A DNA stretch of 64,000 bases from Corydoras sp. C115 (GCA_019802505.1 JAFMOC010000023.1:3761501-3825500), one strand, 5' to 3'; positions 32,591 to 44,035 are shown, numbered from the stretch's first letter. Numbers and translations: made by a program. Notes: generated from the sequence alone by a model not told the origin.

Positions 32591-33581
32591 CAGGGGTGCC
32601 CACACTTTTCTGGCCCGAGATCTACTTTTCAATTGGACAGGTCATTGAGATCTACCAGGGTTAATACTTTTTTTAGGCTTTTATATTGAAACCCGTTTAC
32701 ACACATCATGTTAGTATGGGGGGGGGGGGGGCACGTTGGCTTAGTGGTTAGCACGTTCACCTCTCAGTGTTAGGGATTCCTGTTTCGAATCCCAATCTAG
32801 GTGGAGTTTCCATGTTCTCCCCGTGTCCATGTGGGTTTCCTCCGGGTTCTCTCCCACAGTCCAAAAACATGGATCAAGGTCAATTGAATTCTCCAAATTG
32901 CCCCATATAGAGTGTGAGTGTGTGCACAGTGATAGATTGCCCCCCTGTCCTGGGTGTATCTGCCCAGCGCCTGAGATGCTCTCCCCTAGATGGGCATGGG
33001 ACCCCCCCCCGCGACACTAATAGAGGATAAAGCGGAAGATAATGGATGGATAGATGGATATTAGTATTGTCGAATCAGCATAGAAAAGACGGCTTCAGAT
33101 TGCCATTTTTACAGAAATTGCAGGAAATAGCATGGCGAAAACTTGGTTTTAGTTCACCCTAATGACAGAACACAATGTAAGTGCAATGGCTACTTGGCAA
33201 ATCAAGCAAAAAATATTCATCCTCCCACTCTAAATGAAAGTGGTATTTTAATTATTTTGGAGCGAAGTCTTGTCAGTCAAATAAAGAGCAAAAACTATCT
33301 AATGTAAAAAGAAACTATGTAATGTACATGATTCGTGATCCACTGCTTCGGATTAAGAACGGAGGCGTGGCCATGGGCCGTTTTTTGGAACAGCGAGAGA
33401 GACGGGGGGGGGGGGGGGTCTTGCAGAGATCGCGATTCAGAATGAATCACATTGTGTGTTAAAATGCGTGCGCGCGTGTGTAAATGTGCTTCCGATACTG
33501 TGCTGTAAAAAAAACGTGATTTTTTTTTCAAACCTCCATCGCGATCGACCTTTCACCCCTTCGACGTATTGAGCACCCCTG
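32591..33581. mobile_element. hAT-type MITE, about 1 kb including a nested SINE
   Basis: Ends CAGGGGTGCCC and GAGCACCCCTG are inverted repeats. The perfect 8-base target duplication ATGTAAAG (32,583-32,590 and 33,582-33,589) is diagnostic for hAT. No transposase ORF. Confidence 0.92.
32718..33060 (+). mobile_element. V-SINE-like SINE, copy 8, nested in the hAT MITE
   Basis: Target duplication TTAGTAT at 32,711-32,717 and 33,061-33,067. The first bases are a G run and the tail is (GGAT)n. Confidence 0.92.
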
Positions 33582-33589
33582 ATGTAAAG

Positions 33590-34109
33590 TTTCTTAATCA
33601 TTAAGGTTTGTGGATTTTTTATTTATTTTTAGAACACAGAGATTTTATTTTACATTTATATGCATCTTGTTTCAGGGCACACCATGCTGGTAAAATATGT
33701 GATCATGCCAAAACCAATGAGGTTCTGATTGAATCTACCTTTTTCATTCAAACAAGTCTGACTTGAGGTGCAATAATTCTATTGAGACATCTTTGCTATC
33801 TGTGGTTGATACACTAAACTTGCCAGGGCAAACTCTCAGTCCTCTATCTTTATTCTGCTAGACCAATCCATGACTTTCGACGCAGTAAATCACTAGATTC
33901 TATTGTCAACACTGTCTCTACCTTATAGCAAGTTGCCACTGACCCTGTAAGTCTCTTCCCTGATGGCATTGATCTCAATGCCCCTATTGAAAACACTGAA
34001 GTCCAGGGTAGTGCATTAGATAGCCTGTAGGTGCAGTGAAATAGCTGCCAACTAGGGTGATATTATTGTAAGAAACTCTGCATTTTAATCTGCACATGAA
34101 TAATCAGAT
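33590..34109. other. No gene; possible L2 relic
   Basis: A stretch near 33,830-33,910 (CTCTATCTTTATTCTGCTAG, then CCATGACTTTCGACGCAGTAA) resembles a decayed RT motif A region of an L2-type LINE. Too degraded to be sure. Confidence 0.35.
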
Positions 34110-34781
34110 TGTCACACATACCCGCTCACGCTCCACGTCTCCTCTCATCGCTCCGCACACACCCACTTCTTCACATACACACATACGCCCCTCTCCTCCA
34201 CGCGCCACTCTGCACACACCCACTTCTTCATGTACACATACACGCCCCTTTCCTCCACATGCCGCTCCACACACGCCTATTTACACACCTGCCGCTCATT
34301 CCCCGCGTCACCGATCACCCTCTCCTGATTATTAGTTTCAGGTGCTTCCCATCGCCTGGAGGGGCTTCTTAAGCCACCGTCCTGGACTCCTCGGCGCAGA
34401 GTTTTTTGGTTCCGGTTTTTGGTCTGTTCTCTCCTGCTCGCTCGGAGTGCGCCGGTACTCGGCGTGCTCACCCTTAGCAACGCTACTTGCTTTTGCTAAG
34501 CTAACACGCAGCCTCTCTCCAGGAACGCGACCCCCGCATGACGTAGGAGTCTCGGCATTCCCGACTCTTACGGCCCCGCCTCCTCCGCGCTCCTCGCTGC
34601 ATCCGCACCGGCTCGGACATGAGCCTCAGCGCCTGGTGAAGTCTTGTTTTTTGTTACTTCGTGGACGTTTCTCGTTTTGGGGCATTCCCCCACTACTTGT
34701 ACGAGAGAATTCAATAAACTCTGTTTTGTTCTAAGTACCACGCTTCCTCATTTCCTACGGCAGCGGGACAAAACTCTGACA
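34110..34781 (+). repeat. 5' LTR of the second gypsy element
   Basis: Starts TGTCACACAT, ends AACTCTGACA. TATA-like TTCTTAAG at 34,366. GCAGAGTTTT at 34,396-34,405 pairs with the primer-binding site. Confidence 0.85.
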
Positions 34782-34782
34782 T

Positions 34783-34792
34783 AAAACTCTGC
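34783..34792 (+). other. Primer-binding site, predicted self-priming
   Basis: AAAACTCTGC, just inside the 5' LTR, is the exact reverse complement of 34,396-34,405, which lies 23-30 bases after a TATA-like box. Confidence 0.55.
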
Positions 34793-34809
34793 CAACAATA
34801 AAGCCACAG

Positions 34810-35802
34810 ATGGAGCCCACGGGGGAGGTTCTTTGGGCACAGGGACGCGCCCTGATGGAGCTCCAGAGCGGTCTGGGTGAGATGATCCGAGCGATCCAGA
34901 CCCTGATGGGACGACTGACTGAGCTGGAGCGCAGCGTCTCCGGGATCGCTGGCTCACCACCACAACCATCGGACCCTGACGTGCCTTCCCCACCCACCAC
35001 TGCCCTGTACAACCTCTCTGAGCCTGAATGCTACAATGGAAGTCTGGAGAGGTGCCGCTGCTTCCTTATGCAGTGCGCGCACTACTTCCGGAGCCACCCA
35101 AGATCCAGTGAGGTGGAAAAAATCTCGCTGGTGATCTCGCGGCTGACGGGCAGAGCTAGCGAGTGGGCGACCGCCATTTGGGAGGCACAGGGTCCCGAGT
35201 GCCGGTCATTCGCTGCATTCCACGAGGCATTCTGCACCGCCTTCACTCACCCCCCTGGGGGAAGAGGGGGTGGGTCCACAGCTATACCGGCTACGTCAAG
35301 GGACCACCTACGCTCTGGGTCCACCTACACTCTGGAGTTCCGAGTCCTGGCGGCACGGACGGGCTGGAGCGGATTTGTACTAACGGTGATGTTCCGGGAG
35401 GGGCTTCACCGTGACATCCAGCGTAAGATCGCGGGACGGGACTTCGGTGCATCGCTGGACAGGCTGGTACCTCTACCGGTGCTGATGGAGCAACACCCCA
35501 TCCCAACTTCTCGCAGATCCAGCTCTCTTCCACCCCGGACGCCGTCGTGGAGGGAATCTGCCCCGCCGCCAGCCCTACGTGAGCCTGAGGTAGAACCCAT
35601 GCAGCTGGGTTGGGCACACCTCTCTTCGCAGGAATGCCGGCGTCGGGCCCTGCAGGGACTGTGTGGGTATTGCGGGAGCTCTGCGCACTCGCTCCAGGAC
35701 TGCGGTGTGCGACCGGTTCACCGGGGACAGCCTTCTCGTGCGCGATCCTCCCCTCCGCCCGCCAATACCAAGGCTTCGGTGAGGGTATCAGGAGTGCCTT
35801 AA
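34810..35802 (+). CDS. gag: gag of the second gypsy element
   Basis: 330 codons open from an ATG shortly after the primer-binding site. It has an N-terminal coiled stretch (LMELQSGLGEMIRAIQTLMG), a Gag core (ECYNGSLERCRCFLMQCA, LTGRASEWATAIWE, FHEAFCTAFTHP) and a Pro/Ser/Arg region with EPMQLGW. A zinc knuckle follows, CGYCGSSAHSLQDC, which fits C-x2-C-x4-H-x4-C. The region 35,255-35,330 reads oddly (GGRGGGSTAIPATSRDH), which may be a double frameshift inside the frame. A particle protein, probably no longer functional in context. Confidence 0.82.
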   Translation: MEPTGEVLWAQGRALMELQSGLGEMIRAIQTLMGRLTELERSVSGIAGSPPQPSDPDVPSPPTTALYNLSEPECYNGSLERCRCFLMQCAHYFRSHPRSSEVEKISLVISRLTGRASEWATAIWEAQGPECRSFAAFHEAFCTAFTHPPGGRGGGSTAIPATSRDHLRSGSTYTLEFRVLAARTGWSGFVLTVMFREGLHRDIQRKIAGRDFGASLDRLVPLPVLMEQHPIPTSRRSSSLPPRTPSWRESAPPPALREPEVEPMQLGWAHLSSQECRRRALQGLCGYCGSSAHSLQDCGVRPVHRGQPSRARSSPPPANTKASVRVSGVP

Positions 35803-35829
35803 GATTAATGTTGTTTTATTTTTGAAGGG

Positions 35830-37995
35830 CTCCTTGGTGACGGCCTCTGCGCTGGTGGACTCTGGGGCAAAAGCTCTACACCCCCCCTTTGGATGGGGGT
35901 TGGAGAGGAGCATTTCGAACAGATTGAATTTCAAATTATCTCCTCTCCTTCCGTACCTCTAGTTTTAGGGCTGCCATGGCTGGAGGCAACATGACCCAAC
36001 CATTTCCTGGGCCCTGTTGCGGATCCGGTCTTGGTCATCCCGGTGTCAACAGTAGTGCTCGTGTCCGCCTCCCAGCCATCTGTTCTCCTCTTCCCAGGTG
36101 TCCCCCAAGACCCAGCTGCCTTCTCAGGTAAGCACCGCGCCAATACACTTCCCCCCCATCGTCACTACGATTGCGCCATTGATCTGGTGCCGGGGGCCAA
36201 ATTACCACACGCGCGCCCATACCCTTTATCAGTGGCTGAGACTCGGGTCATGCACGCCTACATCGAGGAGGCTCTGCGAAATGGCTTTATTCGCCCCTCG
36301 AGATCTCTGTCCGCCTCAGGGCTCTTCTTCGTACCCAAACAAGGGGGAGAACTGTGGCCGTGTATTGATTTTAGGGAACTCAACAAGGCGAAAAGCGGTT
36401 CCCGTACCCCTTCCCGTTGGTCCCTGCCAAATTGGAGCTGCTTCATGGTGCGTGTGTGTTAAATTAGACCTGCGCAACGCATACAATCTGGTCCACATTC
36501 AGAAGGGAGATGAATGGAAGACCGCGTTCATTACCACCTCGGGGCACTATGAATGTCTTCGGATTTGGATGTCTTCCAGGCCTTCATTAATGACGTGCTT
36601 TGTGAGTTTTTACATCAAGGGGCTATCTCGACGACGTGCTGGTGTTTTCGGGGGATCTGACCTCCCATGTCGCCTTAGTTCGGCGTATCCTATCTCGTCT
36701 CCTCGACAATGGGTTTTATGTTAAGGGGGAGAAGTGTGAGTTTCACCGGGAGACCGGGAGATCTCCTTCCGTCCAGGTTCAGAGAACAGCCGGGCAGATG
36801 CCCATCATTTAGCCCATCCATTTCTGACCCGGATCGGGGGAGCCCTCTCATACAAGGATCGGGGGAGCCCTCCCCGCATACAAGTTTCTGGGTCACATAC
36901 AGTGGGAGCTGGACACCCAGATCCAAGAGGCGTTGCGCAATATCGCTGTCCCTCCTAATTGTCCCGAGGGGGTCAGGTATGTCCTTCATCCCTTCCGGTC
37001 CCGCCTCATCACGTGGGCCCACACCTCTCTGAGCGCTGGCCACCCAGGCGTCCTACGTACCCTCCAGCTGATCTAGCGGAAGTACTGCTGGGAGTCCTTG
37101 CAGGCGGACGTACAATCCTTTGTACGTTCATGTTCCACCTGTGCTGCCTGTAAGACCCCCGAGTGCTTCCGGCTGGTAAGCACTGCCCGCTGCCGGTGCC
37201 GGAGCGGCCGTGGTCCCACATAGCCCTGGACTTCGTGACCGGTCTCCCCTCCTCCAATGGGTACACCACCATCCTTTCGGTCCTCAATCGGTTCTCCCGG
37301 GCGATTAAACTGTTTCCCCTTTTTCCCCTGCCTTCGGCGTTCGAGACGGCCGAACTCCTATTCTCTGTGGTGTCCACCTTGTTTGGGATCCCGGAGGTCA
37401 TCCTCTCAAATAGAGGCCCCCAGTTCACGTCAGCTGTGTGAAGGCTTTTTGCGAAAGGCTGGGGTCCTCTGTCAGTCTCTCCTCGGGGTTCCACCCCCAA
37501 ACTAATGGGGCCTGTGAACATTCCCACCAAGAGACAAACAAATTCCTCCATATTTACGCCCACCGCAATCCATCAGATTGGTCTCGTTACCTCCCCTGGG
37601 CAGGGATCGCCCAGAACTTGCTGCGCCACTCAGCCACCGGCCTCACCCCATTCCAATGTGTTCTGGGTTATCAGCCGCCCTTTGCACCTTGGGATGGGGA
37701 GGAGTCAGACGCCCCGGCTGTGGATGCCTGGTTTCGGCGCAACAAAGAGGTATGGGCCCAGGTCCATCAGCGGGTTGAGGCAGTATACAAACGCTTCGCG
37801 GACCGCTCTCGGGGTGACACTCTGTGGTTTAGAGTGGGTGACATGGTCTGGCTCAGTACCCGGGATATCAGGTGTCGTCAGGGTATGCGTAAGCTCCTTC
37901 CCCGGTTTTTGGGCCCATACCGCGTGGAAGCCGTCTTTAATGAGGTCACCGTACGCCTTCAGCTCCCGCGCCACCTACGGGTGCATCCCACGTTT
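35830..37995 (+). pseudogene. pol: pol remnants of the second gypsy element
   Basis: Protease (SALVDSGAKALH), then RT pieces in shifting frames (RHYDCAIDLVPGAKLP, CIDFRELN, DLRNAYNLVHIQKGDEWKTAF, and a YLDD box in another frame at about 36,630). RNase H is gone. Integrase is clearer: the finger SAGHPGVLRTLQL to CSTCAACK, the core WSHIALDFVTGLPSSNGYTT, ILSNRGPQFTS, and then FCERLGSSVSLSSGFHPQTNG to RVHPTFH. Several stops and frameshifts break it. As in the young gypsy element, Asn stands where the second catalytic Asp of integrase belongs. The frame ends by fusing into the LTR, and no chromodomain remains. Confidence 0.88.
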
Positions 37996-38462
37996 CACTT
38001 CTTCACATACACATTCACGCCCCTCTCCTCCACGCGCCGCTCCACACACGCCTATTTACACACCTGCCGCTCATTCCCCGCGTCACTGATTATTAGTTTC
38101 AGGTGCTTCCCATCAGCCATCCCGGACTCCTTGGCGCAGAGTTTTTTGGTTCCGGTTTGTGGTCTGTTCTCTCCTGCTCACTCGGAGTGCGCCGGTACTC
38201 GGCGTGCTCACCCTTAGCGACGCTACTCGCTTTTGCTAAGCTAACCCGCAGCCTCTCTCCAGGAACGTGACCCCTGTGTGACGTAGGACCCCTGTGTGAC
38301 GGCCCCGCCTCCTCCGTGCTCCTCGCTGCATCCGCACTGGCTCGGACATGAGCCTTGGCGCCTGGTGAAGTCTATACTTGTTTTTTGTTACTTCGTGGAC
38401 GTTTCTATTTTTGAGGCGTTTCCCCACTACTCGTACGAGAGAATTCTGTTTTGTTCTAAGTA
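37996..38462 (+). repeat. 3' LTR of the second gypsy element, truncated
   Basis: Matches 34,170-34,740 with two internal deletions. The left edge joins integrase at the shared short sequence CACTTCTTCACATACACA-like, suggesting a deletion by microhomology. Confidence 0.82.
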
Positions 38463-38499
38463 CGTAAGTAGGAAGTAAGTATGAACATGCATGAAAGAT

Positions 38500-38692
38500 G
38501 GACTTGTAGCTTAGTGGTTATCACATTTGCCTCAGCACTGGGGTTCCAGGTTTGAATTCCAATCTGTGTGGACTTTCTGAATTCTCCCTGTGTCCGTGTG
38601 GGTTTCCTCCGGGTTCTCTGGTTTCCTCTCACAGTCTAAAAACATGGATTCAAATTAGATTTAATGCTTTAAATTGCCCTATATAGTGAGTA
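38500..38692 (+). mobile_element. V-SINE-like SINE, copy 9, decayed
   Basis: Head CTTGTAGCTTAGTGGTTATC and the centre CGTGTGGGTTTCCTCCGGGT; the tail is missing. Confidence 0.75.
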
Positions 38693-38699
38693 TTATATC

Positions 38700-39143
38700 T
38701 TAATTTCAAAGTTTCTCGAGCAACCGGGTGGTATTGGTGAGTGACTGGAGCAGCTGCTGGGTGAGCCAGAAGACAGCCAACATGCAGCAAAGGGAGGGCA
38801 CGCTTGCCACCAGCATATAGCCAGCATATAGCATGACCTGCGCGGAACGCCAGCGCAGCGACACACCGTGGCGGAAATGCGAGAAGGAGGCGACTGGAAC
38901 ACCGGGATAAAATCCAAAAACAGAATTTATTAAAAGATGGTGCCGAAGCACCAACAGAATGGGGATAACAGAACAGAACTTAACGTAGGGTGATATAACC
39001 ACTAACCAAAGACGTGCTCAGACTTATGGGTGAAAACAGATTAAATAGGAAACCCAACTAAACACGTGACAAAAACAACCAATCACCCAAGTGAGATAAT
39101 GAGAACCGAAAACGAGGGACAGGTGCAGCAGGTGCTCGTGACA
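38700..39143 (-). mobile_element. Probable solo LTR
   Basis: On the - strand it starts TGTCACGAGCACCTGC, with AATAAA in the middle and a GC-rich end. The far end near 38,700 is uncertain. Confidence 0.55.
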
Positions 39144-39278
39144 CTGTCAAACTAAATTTTTAATGTATAAATTTAAAACTATTATAATACTGTAGGTCCT
39201 ATTCAAAATAGATCCCATTGACTGTTTTAAAGTATAAAATTGTAAATATTTTGGTATATTTCGTATGTGCAGTCATTT

Positions 39279-40190
39279 TGTTACGATCGGGTGCCCTGTC
39301 CGTACGAAGGCGGCGCAGCACGGTGCGGTGTGGTTGTAGGAAGCGAGCCAGGCGACCAGGTAAGCAAACAAAGAGCAATTTTATTTGCTACAAACAGCGG
39401 GAACTCCGCAGAAGGCACGGTGAGACGTGCCGGGAGCAAAACACATATACAAGAACTAAACAGCGGGAACGCCGCTGAAGTCACGGCGAGACGTGCCGGG
39501 AGCAAAACACATACAAACTAACCAAACCAAACCAAACACCCGAATTAGCATCTAAGCGTGCATGCACGCCTCAAGTGCAGTCAGCAGGCCACCCGTGATC
39601 AGGTAGGACCCAATCCCAGCTCAAGGGGATGGGCCCTACCTACGGGAGCCCTAAAACCCGAAACACGGGAGACAGGGGGGAGTGGCCTAGCCCTCCCAAC
39701 CTGACATATCGCCCCCCCAAAACAACCGGGGGGTAAAGGCACGATCAAGATCTTGCAGCCGGAACGGACCGAAACCCGAGGTACGCGGCCTCGGAGATAT
39801 ATGGAAATAAAGGCCGCTTACCCGGATAAGGACACCTGGTCTTCGTTGGGTACGGGAGGCCAGCATTAATGTTACAATCGGGCGCGCTGTCTGTACTAAG
39901 GCAGCGCGGTGCAGTGTGGTTGTAGGAAGTGAGCCAGGTGACCAGGTAAGCAAACAAAGAGCAATTTTAATTGCTACAAACAGCGGGAACAACGCAGAAG
40001 GCACGGCGAGACGTGCCGGGAGCAAAACACATATACAAGAACTAAACAGCGGGAACGCCGCTGAAGGTACTGCGAGACGTGCCGGGAGCAAAACACATAC
40101 AAACTAACCAAAACAAACCAAACACCCGACGTAGCATCTAAGCGTGCATAAGCAGATACATACACCTACAATGCTGGCCTGCTGACTAAA
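39279..40190 (-). mobile_element. Miniature LTR retrotransposon (TRIM-like)
   Basis: On the - strand: a 5' LTR truncated near its R start (40,190-39,870), 163 bp of interior (39,869-39,707), and a complete 428-bp 3' LTR (39,706-39,279; TGTCAGG...GTAACA). The interior keeps a primer-binding site, a splice donor (GGGTAAGC at 39,821) and a polypurine tract (TTTTGGGGGGGCGATA) but no ORF. Each LTR carries one or two copies of a unit of about 55 bp (CAGCGGGAACGCCGCTGAAG and following). Confidence 0.75.
39857..39867 (-). other. Primer-binding site of the miniature element, self-priming
   Basis: AATGCTGGCCT on the - strand pairs exactly with AGGCCAGCATT of the LTR at 40,180-40,170. Confidence 0.6.
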
Positions 40191-40239
40191 TACAAAATGC
40201 AGCATTAGCTTCATTAGCAATTGAAAATGATTTTTTAAT

Positions 40240-41150
40240 GTTGAACTCGTTAAACTCTTTTTTTTTTTTGATCAAAGGTCTTTTTATTGTTTTTTTTAAC
40301 AATCAAAAAAAAGAAAGAAACACCCACCTGCTCCCCACTGCACATATAAATTTCTCTCAGCACTAATACATAAACAAATATTGTCCAGTAATGGTAGCTG
40401 TAACAGTCACAGTGTACACAACATGGCCAATAATGGTAGTACATACAGACGGTCTTATGCATCAATATCCATTTGTTCCACATATGTAATGACAGGCTGC
40501 CAGATATCATAGAATCTCAAGCTGTCCCCTCACGTCGTATAACGAATTTTTTCTAAATTCAAAAAGCACATTAGTTCCTTAATCCAATGTTTAAAGGTAG
40601 GTGGACGTTTATCTTTCCAATTGAATAAAATTAGTCACCTTGCCAACAAAGTTGAAAAAGCAATTACATTCTTTGTTGATTTACCTATGCAAATATCCTG
40701 TAATATCACCACAAATAAGGCCTCATATGGTGAAGGTGGGATAGTAATATCTAGAACATTTGAGAGAAAGGAAAATATTGATTGCCAAAATGTTGTTAAT
40801 TTAGAACAGGCCCAAAAAATGTATGTAAGAGTGGCTAAGTCTGTGAGAGATTACATCTCTCACAGACAGGATCAATATTGGGTAAAAAGGTTTTTAGCTT
40901 AATTTTAGACCAATGTAAACGATGAACAACCTTGAACTGTATCACAGTATGTCTCATGCATATTGATGAAGAATGAATTCTGTCCAAGGCTTCCCCCCAG
41001 ATCTTTTCTGATATCTGTATACCTAGTTCCTCCTCCGATCATTGTTTCAGTGATTTAAACTCGTTTTGAGAAAAAAATATTGATATTGTGTTTAAATAAT
41101 CAGAATTTAATCTGGATTTTAGGTGAGTGTTATTTTGCAAAATAATATTG
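40240..41150 (-). mobile_element. L1-type LINE, 3' part, decayed
   Basis: The T tract at 40,257 is the - strand poly(A) tail. Upstream on the - strand, broken frames encode the end of a fish L1 ORF2 (LRFYDIWQPVITYVEQM, and before it HWIKEL, CFLNLEKIRY). Many stops. Confidence 0.7.
40839..40867. repeat. Perfect hairpin, 12-bp stem and 5-base loop
   Basis: GTCTGTGAGAGA, TTACA, TCTCTCACAGAC, inside the L1 relic. Confidence 0.85.
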
Positions 41151-41369
41151 CAATTTAATGAGGTTATTGTTGGAGATTTTTTGTGTATGTCTACATGAGC
41201 TATCTATCTGCAATGTAACGGCTCTCTATACTGCATTTCTGCATAATAATATGTTTTTTTCAGATGTTAATTCAGAGAATTACTTAAGGCCTAGTTGTAA
41301 AATGCATGCACCGCCACTGTTATAATGACTTCTTTCTCAAATATGTAGGTTTGATGGAGAGGATTTCGA

Positions 41370-43432
41370 ATGACAGCCGGAACAGTGGTAACCGCTGGTG
41401 GAATCATAGCTGCCGTCATCTTGCTGACTATTGTAGCAGTGCTTTGTTGCTGTAGGCTACAGGTAAAAACGTTTCTTCTTTTGTAGGACCTGTTTGTCAC
41501 TCATCGTATTATAAATATAATACTATGAGTGATAAACTCATGGCGAACAAATTAAATTTAATAAAGATAAGCCAGAATGTAAAAGTCTTGGGTTTCTGTG
41601 TGACCTACTCAATCTGTTACATTATTCTAAATGGATTTAAGCCATTGTTTCTTTACAATATTGCTTCAGTTTACAGTGTGGTGTTGGCATTCATTCATGC
41701 AGAGTTCTGCTGTAGCATTTACATTTGGCGGGTTGGACCCCCCCCCCCCATTTTAGATACTGTGCTTGGGATCACTGTCCCAAAGCAGCACTCAATTTTG
41801 GATAGTTTTGACCAGATGCCTGGTAGCTGATATAGCCAGATAGAACTTTTTCTCCCTTTCCAAACAAATACAAGCAGCATTGCACTGTTTAAATGCAATA
41901 ATCCAACACAATTAAAGAAAAAAAAAAGGTCTATAAATAGTGGGTGGATATAAACGCAAATAAAACACAAGTGCAACAATGTTATGTGCTGATTACACTG
42001 AACCACCAGGTCATTACATAACTGTGAAAAAAGCGTTTTCTGATGGCACAGGCATGTTTTAAGGTGACGGTGGCAGGATTAATCGGGCTCAAATTGTGAA
42101 AGAGTGGTTCAGCGTGATCTATTTTTTATTTATATGTAAATAATCTCTACCTTGCACTTCTGCATAGATGTTACTGCATTTCGTTGGCTTTGTACTTGTT
42201 TACTTTGCACAATGACAATGAGGTTGAATGTAATCTAATCTAATCGAAAAAGATTTTGCACAGTGGTCCAAATCTCCCATCATCAATACAAGATCTTGAA
42301 GGGAACTCTGGACATAAATAAATGTGACATTGCAGAAGCTTGTGGAAAAGATGCCATACTGAATCTAAACTAAAGACAGTTCAATGAAATTTTAGTGTAT
42401 GACCTTATACTGTATATATGGCTTATTGTAGTTAATATAATACTGTATATTGTTTTTTGAAATGTTGTAAATACTATACTAAATAAAATGAAATTTATGC
42501 AGTTAAAAGAAATGCTCACTCTGGTATTATAATTTTTTATATGGTGATGCAATACCCTCCAGGATTCAATAAAGTATTCTGATTCTGAAGAAAAACTATT
42601 TGGACCCTATTTTGTTTAGATCTTGAAATTGTTGCTTAGGTAAGGATGCACTGATCTATAGGGTTCTTTTTCATATTGTCAAACACAAATCATATCATTA
42701 AGAGCCTATCAAATAAAGAAAAAAGAACTTAAAATTAAAAAGTTTCTCTTCAGTGCAGTTTTGTTTATACTGGTATGACCGTTTTACACAATTTTATTAT
42801 TATTAGAATAATTGTAATGTCATTTATAATCTTTAATCTCTTTTCCTTTTTTTTTTTTAAAAAAACATCATGCACCCTTAAACCTTGGAATACATTTCAT
42901 CGCTCCCTGCAAGTATTACTGTTGTAAGAGTGAGGGGTCAGAGGACGGGGAAGAGGAGGAGGAGCCTTTTACCAAATCTGAACCCCTTCCAGCAGGTCAG
43001 TCAGACTCTCCAAGTCCTCCAAATTCCACATCTTCTCCAAGACTACTCAGCCCTTCAAGTCCTTCAAGCTTCGTGTGTTCTCCCAGTCCATTAAGTATTT
43101 TGCCTCCCACAGAATACTTATCCAAGCAGTTATTTACCAATTCAGAGCTTTATAAACCTAATGAATCTGCTGCCTACAGTCGTTTCAGCCCTCCTCTTCC
43201 CAGTACACCCATGCACTCATACACATTTTGCCCTTCCTGCTCTGGCTTACTGCCCAATTACCTGCTTCGAGAAGAAGAAAGAATGAGGAATGGAGGAGGA
43301 AGGATCAGCTTTAAAACTGTAAAGCTTAAGGATGTAGACCTTCCCGTGGACATCACAAGCTTTAACAAACTCCTCCGTGCTGTAACTATGAGGGAAATGA
43401 TGACACCCCACAGTTATAGTACTGATGTGTAA
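41370..43432 (+). CDS. fam163b: FAM163B (two coding exons)
   Basis: Exon 1 is 41,370-41,462 and exon 2 is 42,914-43,432, joined in phase 0 (donor CAG/GTAAAA, acceptor TGCAAG), giving 203 residues. Exon 1 encodes MTAGTVVTAGGIIAAVILLT and then IVAVLCCCRLQ, a single membrane segment with the invariant FAM163 start. Exon 2 opens with YYCCK and an acidic run (EDGEEEEEPF), then a Ser/Pro-rich region. The conserved C-terminal part follows: FCPSCSGLLPNYL, RNGGGRISFKTVKLKDVDLP, and the terminal STDV. This matches FAM163A/B proteins, small membrane proteins of neural tissue of unclear function. Its convergent neighbour adamtsl2 points to the B paralogue. It is longer than the human protein, mostly in the Ser/Pro region. 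Confidence 0.93.
41463..42913 (+). other. fam163b intron with repeat tails
   Basis: Holds a LINE 3' end at about 42,115-42,245 (TGCACAATGACAATGAGGTT, then TAATCTAATC) and an AATAAAGTATTCTGATTCTG tail near 42,567. No other gene. Confidence 0.6.
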
Positions 43433-43699
43433 AGTTAAAAAAAGTATCAAGAACAAAAATAGAATAAGGTGAAAAACAAATAACCTTTATTTTATCCAGT
43501 GTTTATACATTTCATTAATATGTGCACTACTTGTTATTTAAAGGCTGAAAATGAAACTAGAATATTCACATCTACTAGATCAGGTTTTTCTGATATTTGT
43601 ATTTGTTTTTGCAATTACAAAAATATTTTTTATTGTAAGGCATAATTATTGTTATAGTGTAGTAACTATACTATGTTTTTAAAATGCTGATGATGCTAT
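43433..43699 (+). other. fam163b 3' flank / 3'UTR
   Basis: AT-rich sequence after the stop codon. No clear AATAAA was singled out. Confidence 0.4.
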
Positions 43700-44035
43700 T
43701 TCTCTACTAGGGTCGTGGGGGAGGGTATGATTGTTTGTGGTTGGGTTCCTATCCAAAAGAAAATATTTTGGGTGCTGAGCAGATACACCCAGGACAGGGC
43801 ACCAATTTATTGCCTGACACACACTCATACACACAATGTAGGAGCAATTTACAGCTGCCAATTTACCTTAAATCCTGTTTTTGAACTGTGGGAGAAAACC
43901 GGAGAACCCAGAGCACTCACACACGGACAAGTGGAGAACATGGAAACCCCACTCAGATTGGGATTTGAACCTGGACTCCCAGTGCTGACAGCCAAACATT
44001 CTAACCACTAAGCTACCGTGCGGCCCTTTCTGAGC
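43700..44035 (-). mobile_element. V-SINE-like SINE, copy 10
   Basis: - strand copy with head GCCGCACGGTAGCTTAGTGG and a decayed tail. Confidence 0.82.

Larger units (their letters stand above)
34110..38462 (+). mobile_element. Gypsy retrotransposon, decayed, with internal deletions
   Basis: A 672-bp 5' LTR (34,110-34,781) is followed by gag and remnants of protease, RT and integrase. The interior then runs straight into a 3' LTR missing its first 60 or so bases. The RT C-terminus and RNase H are deleted near 36,750. A CCHC-bearing Gag and integrase wording place it near the sushi group. Confidence 0.9.

Noticed and set aside
34096..34372. His/Pro/Thr-rich ORFs
   Set aside because: Short tandem duplications in the gypsy LTR (CACACACCCACTTCTTCA-type), also found in the 3' LTR.
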